Assembly (NCBI GenBank): GCA_964433495.1
Contig: CAYSRC010000036.1
Span: 1 to 25,764 of the forward strand
Source: CAYSRC01 sp964433495
GTDB taxonomy: Bacteria > Bacillota > Clostridia > Oscillospirales > Ruminococcaceae
Length of the DNA stretch: 25,764 nucleotides
Reading direction: 5' to 3'
The position numbers and the translations under genes are program-made. Shown piece by piece: positions 15,923 through 23,266 of this stretch (position 1 is its first letter; every line of letters begins with the position of its first letter). The notes below the pieces were generated by a model. That model had not been told where the DNA came from. It saw only the letters and a list, made by a program, of their open reading frames with translations, and ran no database searches.

Positions 15923-16414
15923 CTAAACTTTTTCCTCAAATGAATTGCGATAGCCGGCTTCGGGGCGGCCCGCCCTGCTGTAGACACCCGAGTCCTCGGC
16001 GGGGCCGCCGTGCGCTAAGAGGTCGAACATCTTAAGATCCTCCCGCGCGATGTCGAGCGCCGCGTCGTTCTCCTGCCTCAGTCTGTCGAGCAAAACCCTC
16101 CACTCGAGAAAAAGGCTCTCAAGAGCCTTTTTCTGCTCGGGGTCGTCGACCCTGTCCGCTATCTCCTGTGCGCTCAGGCCCTCAAGCCCTGCCTCGGCCT
16201 GCGCCTTGAGACGCAGCGTCTCGAGGTTGTCAAGCTGCATGATGGCGGACTGCTGGGCGCTGAGCACCGAGTTTATCTTTGAATAATCCCCGCTGAGGAG
16301 GAGCTTGCGCTTTTCGCCCTCGTACTCGAGCATGTCCCTGCAATGGCTCATGCACGCCTCGGTCGCGTCGATAAGCGCCCGCAGCTCGGGCTGTTCAAGA
16401 CTTAAGCCTCTCAT
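15923..16414 (-). CDS. flgN: FlgN-type export chaperone
   Basis: FlgN is a cytoplasmic helical chaperone that guards FlgK and FlgL before export. I start at ATG 16414, which overlaps the flgM stop (ATGA), giving 163 residues; a longer reading to 16477 would run deep into flgM and has no ribosome site. The sequence is mostly amphipathic helix (LRALIDATEACMSHCRDML, then KRKLLLSGDYSKINSVLSAQ, LDNLETLRLKAQAEAGLEGL, LEWRVLLDRLRQENDAALDI). Position between flgM and flgK is the standard Firmicute arrangement. The last 25 residues are Gly/Pro/Arg-rich and probably disordered. Confidence 0.85.
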   Translation of the reverse strand: MRGLSLEQPELRALIDATEACMSHCRDMLEYEGEKRKLLLSGDYSKINSVLSAQQSAIMQLDNLETLRLKAQAEAGLEGLSAQEIADRVDDPEQKKALESLFLEWRVLLDRLRQENDAALDIAREDLKMFDLLAHGGPAEDSGVYSRAGRPEAGYRNSFEEKV

Positions 16415-16743
16415 TCTTTGATCCCCAGCACGTTGACGAGTATCGACTCCGCAAGGCTCATCGACGTTATCGGACACGCGTCGCCTGCGTATTGCTCACG
16501 CAGCTCGGCCAGGCGGTCGCCGCCGAGGGTCGAGTTGAAGTCGGACGCGTTTTCGCGGGTCTCGGACAAGAGCTGTGCGCGCAGGCTGCCCTGCGAGCTT
16601 ATGCTGACGGCATCCGCCGCCGTTGCGTTCGCGTTTGCATTCGCGCCGCCGCTGTTTGTAAGCTTTGTCTCCCCCGTCGGTTTTTTAACACCTTCGGCGG
16701 TGACCCTGTATCTGTAATAGTCCTTTACGCTGTTGATGTTCAT
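16411..16743 (-). CDS. flgM: Anti-sigma-28 factor FlgM
   Basis: FlgM holds the flagellar sigma factor inactive until the hook is complete and FlgM is exported, so it times late flagellar genes. The 110-residue protein opens MNINSVKDYYRYRVTA, has a Gly/Asn/Ala-rich disordered middle, then DAVSISSQGSLRAQLL and a C-terminal sigma-binding helix region DRLAELREQYAGD to SLAESILVNVLG. It is slightly longer than the usual 85-100. I start at ATG 16743, preceded by AGGTAGGT at 7-8 bases; a GTG three codons upstream is less well placed. It is the first gene of the flgM-csrA operon and has a clear vegetative-type promoter. fliA is not in the window. Confidence 0.88.
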   Translation of the reverse strand: MNINSVKDYYRYRVTAEGVKKPTGETKLTNSGGANANANATAADAVSISSQGSLRAQLLSETRENASDFNSTLGGDRLAELREQYAGDACPITSMSLAESILVNVLGIKE

Positions 16744-16783
16744 CACAGTCACCTACCTAATATGTTGTGTCTCTACTACAGTT

Positions 16784-16812
16784 ATGCTACACAAAATCAT
16801 AAATTAAATCAA
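16784..16812 (-). promoter_or_regulatory. Sigma-A promoter of the flgM operon
   Basis: On the minus strand TTGATT (16807-16812), a 17-base spacer and TAGCAT (16784-16789) form a good vegetative promoter in an AT-rich stretch, about 40 bases before the flgM ATG. No sigma-28 consensus was found here, which suggests this operon starts under the housekeeping sigma factor. Confidence 0.7.
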
Positions 16813-17016
16813 GTGCCAAAAAATTTTTTAAATATTCTTTGTGCCGATTCGGGCGTGTTTTTGCCGCTGCGCCGTCTGCCGCGCGCACCCTTTTTGCCGT
16901 GAACTTCGAGCCCCGCGGCCGCATACCGCCCCGTTTTTTGCCCGCGGGCTCCCGCCGCGCCGCCGAAAAAGGCCGCTGCGCTACGCCCCGTGCGGCAAGC
17001 CCGCCGCAAAACCCAC

Positions 17017-17045
17017 TTCCATTTTCCTTCATTTTATATTATCAT
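17017..17045 (+). promoter_or_regulatory. Probable promoter of parA-comFB
   Basis: TTCCAT (17017-17022), a 17-base spacer and TATCAT (17040-17045) make a moderate vegetative promoter. The -35 is weak and several other TATA-like boxes overlap (17040-17055), so the exact start is uncertain. Transcription would begin near 17052. Confidence 0.4.
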
Positions 17046-17068
17046 ATTATATAAAGAAGGAAATTATA

Positions 17069-17107
17069 TTGTTTGAGGCTTTCAGCAAAAGCCTCTCGGG
17101 AGTGTGA
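17069..17107 (+). other. Possible 12-codon leader frame with internal hairpin before parA
   Basis: A TTG at 17069 with AGAAGG 8-11 bases upstream opens a 12-codon frame that ends with TGA at 17105-17107, six bases before the parA start I prefer. The frame contains a perfect 8-bp hairpin, GAGGCTTT (17075-17082), CAGCA, AAAGCCTC (17088-17095), just ahead of the parA ribosome site. The arrangement allows translational coupling or attenuation, but a chance frame cannot be excluded. Confidence 0.3.
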
Positions 17108-17112
17108 GCAAA

Positions 17113-17880
17113 TTGGCAAAGGTCGTTTCACTCATCAATCAAAAGGGGGGCGTCGGCAAAACCACCTCCACAAACGCGATAGCCGTCTGCCTCAAGCACC
17201 TGGGCTACCGCGTGCTGTGCGTCGACTTTGACCCGCAGGGCTATCTCACGTTCAGCATGGGCGCCACCACCCGCGACAAAAGCAGCATTTACGACGTGTT
17301 GAAGCACACCGTAAAGGCGCAGAGCGCCGTGCAGAAAACACGCGTTACCGATATTATACCCTCTGACGCGCTTCTTGGCAACGTCGAGCGCGAATTTTCC
17401 GGCGCCGGCACCGAGCGAATGCTGAAGGACGCGCTGCGCCCCGTGCTCCCGCTGTACGACTACATCCTCATCGACTCGCCGCCCGAGCTCGGGCTGCTGT
17501 CCTCTAACGTCGTCGTCGCGTCCGACGTCGTCCTCATCCCCGCGCTGACCGACGGCTACAGTTTGCAGGGCATCGTGCAGGTGCACGAGACGATTCTGCG
17601 CATCAAGCAGGCCTTTAACCCGGGGCTCGTGCTGGGCGGCTTTTTCCTGCTGCGCTACTATCCCCGCGAGAACCTCAGCCAGATCACGGCGGGCGCGGCC
17701 GAGCTTGTCGCGCAGCATCTCGGCATCCCGTTTTTGAAGACCAAGATACGGCACAGCAACCTGATAACGACCGCCATGACGTCGCTTCAGATGGACATCA
17801 TCGAGGTCGACCGCCGCAACAACGCCGTCAAGGACTATGCCGCGCTCGTGCGCGAGCTCATCGACAGGGGGGTGCTGTAA
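17113..17880 (+). CDS. ParA/Soj-type ATPase (orphan, without ParB)
   Basis: ParA-family ATPases dimerise on ATP, bind DNA or membranes non-specifically and position cargo such as plasmids, chromosomes, chemosensory arrays or flagella. I start at TTG 17113 (255 residues, MAKVVSLINQKGGVGKTT) because GGGAG lies 10 bases upstream and the protein then opens exactly like ParA proteins; the GTG at 17104 is only one base from that site. The deviant Walker A NQKGGVGKTT (9-18), switch I DFDPQG (about 38-43) and Walker B/switch II YILIDSPPELGLLSSN (about 116-131) are intact. No N-terminal helix-turn-helix or amphipathic membrane helix is seen, so it is Soj-like rather than MinD/FlhG-like. It has no ParB partner; the next gene encodes a ComFB protein and starts directly after its stop codon. 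Confidence 0.88.
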   Translation: MAKVVSLINQKGGVGKTTSTNAIAVCLKHLGYRVLCVDFDPQGYLTFSMGATTRDKSSIYDVLKHTVKAQSAVQKTRVTDIIPSDALLGNVEREFSGAGTERMLKDALRPVLPLYDYILIDSPPELGLLSSNVVVASDVVLIPALTDGYSLQGIVQVHETILRIKQAFNPGLVLGGFFLLRYYPRENLSQITAGAAELVAQHLGIPFLKTKIRHSNLITTAMTSLQMDIIEVDRRNNAVKDYAALVRELIDRGVL

Positions 17881-18309
17881 ATGGCTGCGAAAAAGGCCAT
17901 TGACAAGGACGCGCTGTTCCAAAAGATCCTGCCCGCCCTCGAGGACAACCCCTTTTCGATGATGCTGCCCGAGCAGGTCGACCCCCCCTCCCCCGACGCG
18001 CTCGCCGCGCTGCGCGAGCGGCTGTTTGCGCGGCCCGAGCGCTCGGATCCCAACCTCGTCTCCACGATTAACGTGATGGAGACGATGGTTCTGCGCCAGC
18101 TCGACGCCGTCATAGACAAATTCAACGTGTGCAGCTGCGACCGCTGCCGCTGCGACGTCGCGGCGTACGCCCTCAACCTGCTGCCCCCGCGCTACGTCGT
18201 GACCTCCTGCAAGTACCTCGACGAGGTGGTCGCCGAGATCCCCTCGCGCGAGGTGACCGAGGCGCTTATAAAGGCGGTGCTGCGCGTCCGCCAGCACCCG
18301 CGGCATTAA
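17881..18309 (+). CDS. ComFB-family protein
   Basis: The 142-residue protein has an N-terminal tail (1-60) rich in Pro/Asp/Leu and a ComFB domain (about 62-140) with the family signature INVMETMVLRQLDAVIDKF, then a Cys cluster CSCDRCRC (Cys84, 86, 89 and 91), then ALNLLPPRYVVTS with a fifth Cys at 110. The cluster probably binds a metal. B. subtilis comFB lies in the competence comF operon just upstream of flgM, and the domain has been reported to bind cyclic dinucleotides in some bacteria. Here it lacks comFA and comFC, so a competence role is doubtful. The ATG follows the parA stop immediately, so the two genes are surely co-expressed. This suggests that ComFB gates or recruits the ATPase (inference). 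Confidence 0.82.
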   Translation: MAAKKAIDKDALFQKILPALEDNPFSMMLPEQVDPPSPDALAALRERLFARPERSDPNLVSTINVMETMVLRQLDAVIDKFNVCSCDRCRCDVAAYALNLLPPRYVVTSCKYLDEVVAEIPSREVTEALIKAVLRVRQHPRH

Positions 18310-18414
18310 GGTCGCGGCGGTCGGTTCACACGCCTTTTCATTTAAAGCCGCACAGCTGCGTTTCGGGGCGGTCAAGAGACGCCCCGCGACGGGTAAATCT
18401 ATATAATAATTGCA

Positions 18415-18452
18415 GCCCCTGTCACGGACATTCCCGCGGCAGGGGCGTTTTT
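18415..18452 (+). terminator. Rho-independent terminator of parA-comFB
   Basis: GCCCCTG (18415-18421) pairs with CAGGGGC (18440-18446) and is followed by GTTTTT. It lies about 105 bases after the comFB stop and on the right strand. Confidence 0.75.
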
Positions 18453-18608
18453 ACTGTTTTGCGGGCCGCGTGCAGGCGCCGCCCTCCGTGTATTAAGAAC
18501 CTTGCCGCAGAAATGAAATAACAGAAAATTTCGCGTGGATGCAAAATCCTTTCAATGCTCTGCCGCGAGCCTAAAGCCCCTCTTACCGCGCGGTCGGCCG
18601 GTCGGGCT

Positions 18609-18818
18609 TAATCGGAACGATATCCCGAAAGGCGCATGATATCGCGCCGAATGTCAAATGTCCGTTCCGTTTACATTTGACCACTCCGCGCGATAGATGC
18701 GCGTCGTAATCGGTACGACGGCCGAAAGGCGCATAATACCGCGCCGAATGTCAAATGTCCGTTCCGCTTATATTTGACCACTCCACGCGGCAGATGCGTG
18801 TCGTAATCGGAACGACGC
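18609..18818. repeat. Tandem repeat of about 98 bp with three hairpins per unit
   Basis: Unit 1 is 18609-18706, unit 2 is 18707-18803, and a third unit begins at 18804 (TAATCGGAACGAC) and is cut by repeat D. Each unit has hairpin a, GGCGC, 8 bases, GCGCC; hairpin b, GTCAAATGT, 11 bases, ACATTTGAC (one G-T pair in unit 2); and hairpin c, CGCGC, GATAGAT, GCGCG in unit 1 against CACGC, GGCAGAT, GCGTG in unit 2. Hairpin c has changed on both sides so as to keep pairing. Confidence 0.8.
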
Positions 18819-18942
18819 GCGGCAGGATTCACATATTCCCGTGAATCCTGCCGCATGTACGTACCTTTAACATGCGGCCACCCTGCGGGAGTATGCAGGG
18901 CGTGTGCAAAGGGGGGCGAGCCGCAAAGCGGCGGAGGGATTG
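18819..18942 (+). repeat. Compound palindromic repeat D1-core-D2
   Basis: D1 is a perfect 14-bp stem (18819-18832 with 18841-18854) around loop ATATTCCC, the family loop inverted. The core is CCGCATGT (18851-18858) and ACATGCGG (18870-18877). D2 is CCCTGC, GGGAGTAT, GCAGGG (18881-18900), followed by CGTGTGCAAAGGGGGG, a second hairpin GCCGC, AAA, GCGGC (18920-18932) and the tail GGATTG. It has the same order of parts as 8111-8234. Confidence 0.8.
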
Positions 18943-18997
18943 TAAGGGAACAAACGCAGGCCGCTGCTAAAGGCTTTAGACACCCGGCCCCGCGTGC

Positions 18998-19029
18998 AAA
19001 AGCCGACCCCCGAAAAGGAGGTCGGCTTT
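18998..19029 (-). terminator. Terminator of the ABC exporter operon
   Basis: A 10-bp stem (AAAGCCGACC paired with GGTCGGCTTT) is followed by TTTT on the minus strand, about 65 bases after the stop codon of the second exporter gene. The T-run is short, but the stem is GC-rich. Confidence 0.65.
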
Positions 19030-19092
19030 GCGCTTTTCCGCCGCGCTCAAGGCGCTCGGCGCTGTATTCTTCGTGAAACTTTTGGTTTTGTT

Positions 19093-20973
19093 TCACGCGC
19101 CCGTGTTCTCAAACTGACTGTTGTACAGCTCGCTGTAGAACCCGCCCATCGCCATCAGCTCGTCGTGGGTGCCCTGCTCGACGATGTCGCCGTCGTTGAC
19201 GCACAGGATGACGTCCGCGCCCCTGACGGTCGAAAGCCTGTGCGCGATGATAAAGCTGGTTCTGCCGCGCATGAGGTTGTCCATCGCCCTTTGAATCAAA
19301 ATCTCGGTCCTCGTGTCGACCGACGAGGTCGCCTCGTCGAGGATGAGCACCTTCGCGTCCTCAAGGATCGCCCGCGCGATGGTCATCAGCTGCTTTTGCC
19401 CCTGCGAGATGTTGGTGGCCTCCTCGTTGAGCACCATGTTGTACCCGTCGGGGAGCGCGCGCACAAACTTGTCCACCTGCGCCGCCTTTGCCGCGGCGAC
19501 GACCTCTGCGTCGGACGCGTCGAGCCTGCCGTAGCGCAGGTTGTCCATGATGGTCCCGCCGAACAGCCATGTGTCCTGAAGCACCATGCCGAACTCACTG
19601 CGCAGGTCGGTGCGGTCAAAGTCGTTGATGTTGTGCCCGTCGAGATAGATGGCCCCGCCGCTGAGCTCGTGGAAGTGCATGATAAGCTTGACAAGGGTCG
19701 TCTTCCCCGCGCCGGTCGGCCCGACAATGGCGACCTTCTGCCCCGCCTTTATGTCGGCGCAGAAGTCCTTTATCACCGTTTCCCCGGGGTTATAGCCGAA
19801 CCTCACGTGGTCGAAGCGGATGTTGCCCTCGACCTTCACCGCGTCATCCCTCTCGGCGTCGCCCTCGTGCCACACCCTGACCTTGGGCTCGGGACGCTCC
19901 TCCTCCGGCTCGTCCAAAAACTCAAACACCCGCTCGGCGGCCGCGACCGTCTGCTGAATCTGATTGGAGATGCTCGCTATCTGGGTGATCGGCTGGTTGA
20001 GGTTGCGCACATACTGCACGAACGCCTGGATGCCGCCGATCGTCATCGTACCCGACGCCGTCATCGCCGCGCCGACCACGCACACCACGACATAGCTGAG
20101 GTTGCCGATAAAGCCCATCAGCGGCTGCATGAGCGACGACAAAAACTGCGAGCGCCACGCCGAGTCGTACAGCCTGTCGTTTCTCCGCTCAAATTCCTCA
20201 AGCGAGCGCCGCTCGCCGTTGAACGCCTTGACGACGATGTGCCCGCCGTACATCTCCTCGACATGTCCGTTGACGTCGCCGAGGTTCTGCTGGTTGCGCA
20301 CAAAGTACTTTTGCGAGTGCCTGACGATCACCGCCATGCCCGCCGCCGAAAGAGGGATGGTGAACAGCGCGATGAGGGTCATCGCCCAGCTTATGCTCAG
20401 CATCATCGCGAGCACGCCTACAAAGGTCACGACCGACGTGATCATCTGCGTCACCGCGCCGTGCAGGTTTTGCGACACGGTGTCGACGTCGTTGGTGATG
20501 CGGGACAGCACGTCCCCCTGCGAGGTCCTGTGAAAATAGTCGAGCGGCAGGCGGTTTATCTTTTTGTCGAGCGCCTCGCGCAGCCCGAAGGACACCTTTG
20601 CGCTGACCCCCGCCATGATATAGCTCTGCGCGTAGGAGAACCCGCCGCTCACCGCGTACAGCCCGAGGCAGAGCAGCAGGATGCGCCCGATATAGTCAAA
20701 GTCGATGCCGCCCGTGCCGCTTATCACCGCCGCAAGCCCCCGCGTGAGGGCGTCGGTCGCAAGCGCGAGCACCTTCGGCCCGACGATCGCGAACACCGTC
20801 GAGAGCGCCGCCAGCGCCGCCACCGCAGCGATGAGCGCGAGGTGCGGCTTTAAAAAGCGCACGAGCCTCGACAGGCTTCCCCTAAAATCCTTCGCCTTTT
20901 CGGCGGGCGCCCCCGGTCCGTGCGGCCCGCGGGGGCCGCGCGGCGCGCGCGCCGTCCTTGCGTTATCTGCCAT
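19093..20973 (-). CDS. ABC exporter half-transporter, canonical ATP site
   Basis: This 626-residue half-transporter has six membrane helices (about 45-345) fused to a nucleotide-binding domain (about 385-620). The first 30 residues are Arg/Gly/Pro-rich and cytoplasmic. Walker A is GPTGAGKTT, the Q-loop is in MVLQDTWLFGGT, the signature is ISQGQ, Walker B is VLILDEATSSVD with the catalytic Glu, and the H-loop is IIAHRLSTV. The partner gene just upstream has a degenerate site, so the two form a heterodimer like TM287/288 or LmrCD. The ISQGQ signature in place of LSGGQ is usual for this member of such pairs. The start overlaps the partner by 11 bases, with GGAGGT nearby. Substrate is unknown; multidrug or lipid export is typical of the family. 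Confidence 0.93.
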   Translation of the reverse strand: MADNARTARAPRGPRGPHGPGAPAEKAKDFRGSLSRLVRFLKPHLALIAAVAALAALSTVFAIVGPKVLALATDALTRGLAAVISGTGGIDFDYIGRILLLCLGLYAVSGGFSYAQSYIMAGVSAKVSFGLREALDKKINRLPLDYFHRTSQGDVLSRITNDVDTVSQNLHGAVTQMITSVVTFVGVLAMMLSISWAMTLIALFTIPLSAAGMAVIVRHSQKYFVRNQQNLGDVNGHVEEMYGGHIVVKAFNGERRSLEEFERRNDRLYDSAWRSQFLSSLMQPLMGFIGNLSYVVVCVVGAAMTASGTMTIGGIQAFVQYVRNLNQPITQIASISNQIQQTVAAAERVFEFLDEPEEERPEPKVRVWHEGDAERDDAVKVEGNIRFDHVRFGYNPGETVIKDFCADIKAGQKVAIVGPTGAGKTTLVKLIMHFHELSGGAIYLDGHNINDFDRTDLRSEFGMVLQDTWLFGGTIMDNLRYGRLDASDAEVVAAAKAAQVDKFVRALPDGYNMVLNEEATNISQGQKQLMTIARAILEDAKVLILDEATSSVDTRTEILIQRAMDNLMRGRTSFIIAHRLSTVRGADVILCVNDGDIVEQGTHDELMAMGGFYSELYNSQFENTGA

Positions 20974-23173
20974 TTTCGCTCACCTCCCCCGCTTGCAAAA
21001 CCGAGCGCCTGAGATCGTCGGGCGAGAGCTGCGACTCGGCGATGTCGCGGTACTCCTCACAGCTCTCGAGCAGCTGCGCGTGGGTGCCTCTGCCCACCAC
21101 TCTGCCCGCGTCAAGCACCAGGATCTGGTCCGCGTTCATGATCGTGCTCACCCGCTGTGCGACGATGATGACCGTCGCGTCCTCGGTGAACTCGCGCAGC
21201 TCGCGCCGCAGCTTCGCGTCGGTTTTATAGTCGAGCGCCGAAAAGCTGTCGTCAAACACATAGATGGGCGGCTTTTTGGCGAGCGCCCTCGCAATCGCGA
21301 GCCGCTGCCGCTGCCCGCCGCTGACATTCTTGCCCCCCTGCGAGATGGGCGACTCGGTCCCCTCTGTGAGCTCCGACACAAACTCCTGCGCCTGCGACAC
21401 CCGCAGCGCGTCCCGCTCGTCGGCGTCGCTCACCCGCTCGCCCGCATACCGCACGTTGCTCGAGACGGTGCCCGAGAACAAAAGCCCCTTTTGGGGCACA
21501 AAGCCCACCGCGTCGCGCAGCTCCTTAAGCGAAAGCCGCCGCACGTCGACGCCGTCGATGCTGACGCTGCCCGAGCTTACGTCGTAAAACCTCGGGATGA
21601 GGTTGATGAGCGTCGACTTGCCCGACCCCGTGAGGCCGATGATCGCCGTCGTCTCACCCGGCCGCGCGGTGAAGCTTATGCCGTCCAGCAGGTTGTCCTC
21701 GGCGCGGTCATAGCTGAAGCAGACGTCCTTGAACTCCACCGTCCTGCCGCCCTTTGCCTCGGGCAGGGGCGCCGGCCTTTCGGGGTCCGCGATGCTGTTG
21801 CCGGTCTCAAGCACCTCGGCGATGCGCGTCGCCGAGACCGACGCCTGCGGGATGACGATGAACATCATCGCGATCATCAAAAACGACATGATGATGTGCA
21901 TGGCGTACTGCATGAACGCCATCATGTCCCCGATTTGCAGCGTCGAGCTCGCAATCTCGTGACTGCCGAGCCATATGATTGCGACCGTCACGCCGTTCAT
22001 TATGATCGTCATAAGCGGCATCATCAGCCCCGCAGCGCGCTGAACAAACCGCGTGGTGCCGGTGAGGTCGCCGTTTGCGCCCGCAAACCGCTCCTCCTCA
22101 TACCCCTCGTTGCCGAACGCCCGGATCACCATCAGTCCCGAGAGCTGCTCGCGGCTGACGAGGTTGAGCCGGTCTATCTGACTTTGCCGCCGCTTGAACC
22201 TCGGCATGACCACCGAAAACAGCACCAGAATGATGCCGAGCATCACCGCGACCGCAACCGCGATGACCCAGCTGAGCGAGGTGCTCTTGCCGAGGGCCAT
22301 CACCACGCCGCCGATGCCCATGATGGGCGCATAGCATACCATGCGAAGGCCCATGGTGATGAGCATCTGCACCTGCTGCACGTCGTTGGTCGAGCGGGTT
22401 ATGAGCGACGCGGTCGAAAAGCGGTCGAACTCGGCGCTCGAAAAGCTCTCGATCTTGCGGAACACCGCCAGCCGCAGGTCGCGCGACAGCCCCGCGCCGA
22501 TGCGCGAGGACAAAAAGCCCACGACGAGCGACGCCGCGACCGCCGCGAGCGCGACCGCCAGCATGAGCCCGCCCTCCTTGAGGATGTAGCCCGTCCTGAT
22601 GCCGTCGGTGTCCACCCCCAGCTCGCGGTAGAACATGCCCGTCAGCATCGTGCCCGTCTGCGCGCCGATGCCCGCCCCCTCGGGGGAGGAATAGCGCTCG
22701 TGAAGCGCCCCCTGCGGGAATGCCTCGAGCGCGGGCAGGACAAGGGGATATATACTTTTTATATCGAGGTCGCTCATCGACGCCCCGTCGTCCTCGCCGC
22801 CGCCCGAAAGGGCCCCCGCCGGCGCGGCCTCGCTCAAAAACCGCACGAGCGAATAGGCGGCGTCGGCATAGTACCCCGCGGCCTCGGCGTCCTCGCCGCC
22901 CGCGCGGGCGTACACCCCGCCCTCGAGCGTGTAGGCGTCCTCAAAATACCGCGCCCCCTCGGGGGACATAAACGAGGTCACCAGCTTCATCGCGTCGGCG
23001 CTCAGCTGCTTCGGGGTCGTCTCCTCGATGCCGCCGAGCTGTATGCCGACGTTGACGATGTTGCTCATGATGTTCGGCAGCGTCAGGTCGCAGTAGGCCT
23101 GCAAAAACAAAAACGCGAGGCTTATCACGACAAAAACCGCGAACGGCTTGAGATATCTTAAAACAGTCTTCAA
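20963..23173 (-). CDS. ABC exporter half-transporter, degenerate ATP site
   Basis: This 736-residue half-transporter is the partner of the next gene. I start at TTG 23173 (MKTVLRYLKPFAVF), which has AAGGAG 6 bases upstream, rather than at the TTG eight codons earlier that precedes that site. Walker A GLTGSGKST and signature SGGQ are intact. Walker B reads YVFDDSFSALD, with Asp in place of the catalytic Glu, and the H-loop reads IIVAQRVSTI, with Gln in place of His; both marks define the non-hydrolysing site of heterodimeric exporters. Between TM1 (about 9-30) and TM2 (about 165-190) lies an extra segment of about 130 residues, Gly/Ala/Glu-rich and probably outside the membrane, which explains the length. 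It is transcribed from the promoter near 23267-23295. Confidence 0.93.
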   Translation of the reverse strand: MKTVLRYLKPFAVFVVISLAFLFLQAYCDLTLPNIMSNIVNVGIQLGGIEETTPKQLSADAMKLVTSFMSPEGARYFEDAYTLEGGVYARAGGEDAEAAGYYADAAYSLVRFLSEAAPAGALSGGGEDDGASMSDLDIKSIYPLVLPALEAFPQGALHERYSSPEGAGIGAQTGTMLTGMFYRELGVDTDGIRTGYILKEGGLMLAVALAAVAASLVVGFLSSRIGAGLSRDLRLAVFRKIESFSSAEFDRFSTASLITRSTNDVQQVQMLITMGLRMVCYAPIMGIGGVVMALGKSTSLSWVIAVAVAVMLGIILVLFSVVMPRFKRRQSQIDRLNLVSREQLSGLMVIRAFGNEGYEEERFAGANGDLTGTTRFVQRAAGLMMPLMTIIMNGVTVAIIWLGSHEIASSTLQIGDMMAFMQYAMHIIMSFLMIAMMFIVIPQASVSATRIAEVLETGNSIADPERPAPLPEAKGGRTVEFKDVCFSYDRAEDNLLDGISFTARPGETTAIIGLTGSGKSTLINLIPRFYDVSSGSVSIDGVDVRRLSLKELRDAVGFVPQKGLLFSGTVSSNVRYAGERVSDADERDALRVSQAQEFVSELTEGTESPISQGGKNVSGGQRQRLAIARALAKKPPIYVFDDSFSALDYKTDAKLRRELREFTEDATVIIVAQRVSTIMNADQILVLDAGRVVGRGTHAQLLESCEEYRDIAESQLSPDDLRRSVLQAGEVSENGR

Positions 23174-23266
23174 ATCTCGCTCCTTTCCGCCGAGCAAAGC
23201 CGCGCTGCGCAGGCGGGCCTTGACGGCATCGTTAAAAATCGCTGTGTCATTCTGTCAAACAAAACG

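Larger units (their letters stand above)
16813..17112. other. Divergent intergenic region between flgM and parA, no gene
   Basis: AT-rich sequence lies beside each gene and about 170 bases of GC-rich sequence in the middle (16845-17010). Apart from the two divergent promoters, the hairpin and the short leader frame near 17070-17107, I see nothing in it. Confidence 0.5.
18453..19092. other. Repeat-rich spacer between convergent transcription units, no gene
   Basis: I find no credible coding sequence between the comFB terminator and the ABC exporter genes. The stretch is filled by the two-unit tandem repeat (18609-18818), compound repeat D (18819-18942) and the exporter terminator (18998-19029). 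Confidence 0.7.

Noticed and set aside
18395..18455. Small RNA gene with TATAAT box directly before the hairpin at 18415
   Set aside because: No -35 element stands at the right distance, and the hairpin is well explained as the parA-comFB terminator.
18609..18818. CRISPR array
   Set aside because: The units are about 98 bp, adjoin without unique spacers, and no cas gene is in the window.
20705..23161. 818-codon plus-strand open frame antisense to the ABC exporter genes
   Set aside because: The translation is an Arg/His/Ala-rich composition artefact. Walker and signature motifs lie on the minus strand.
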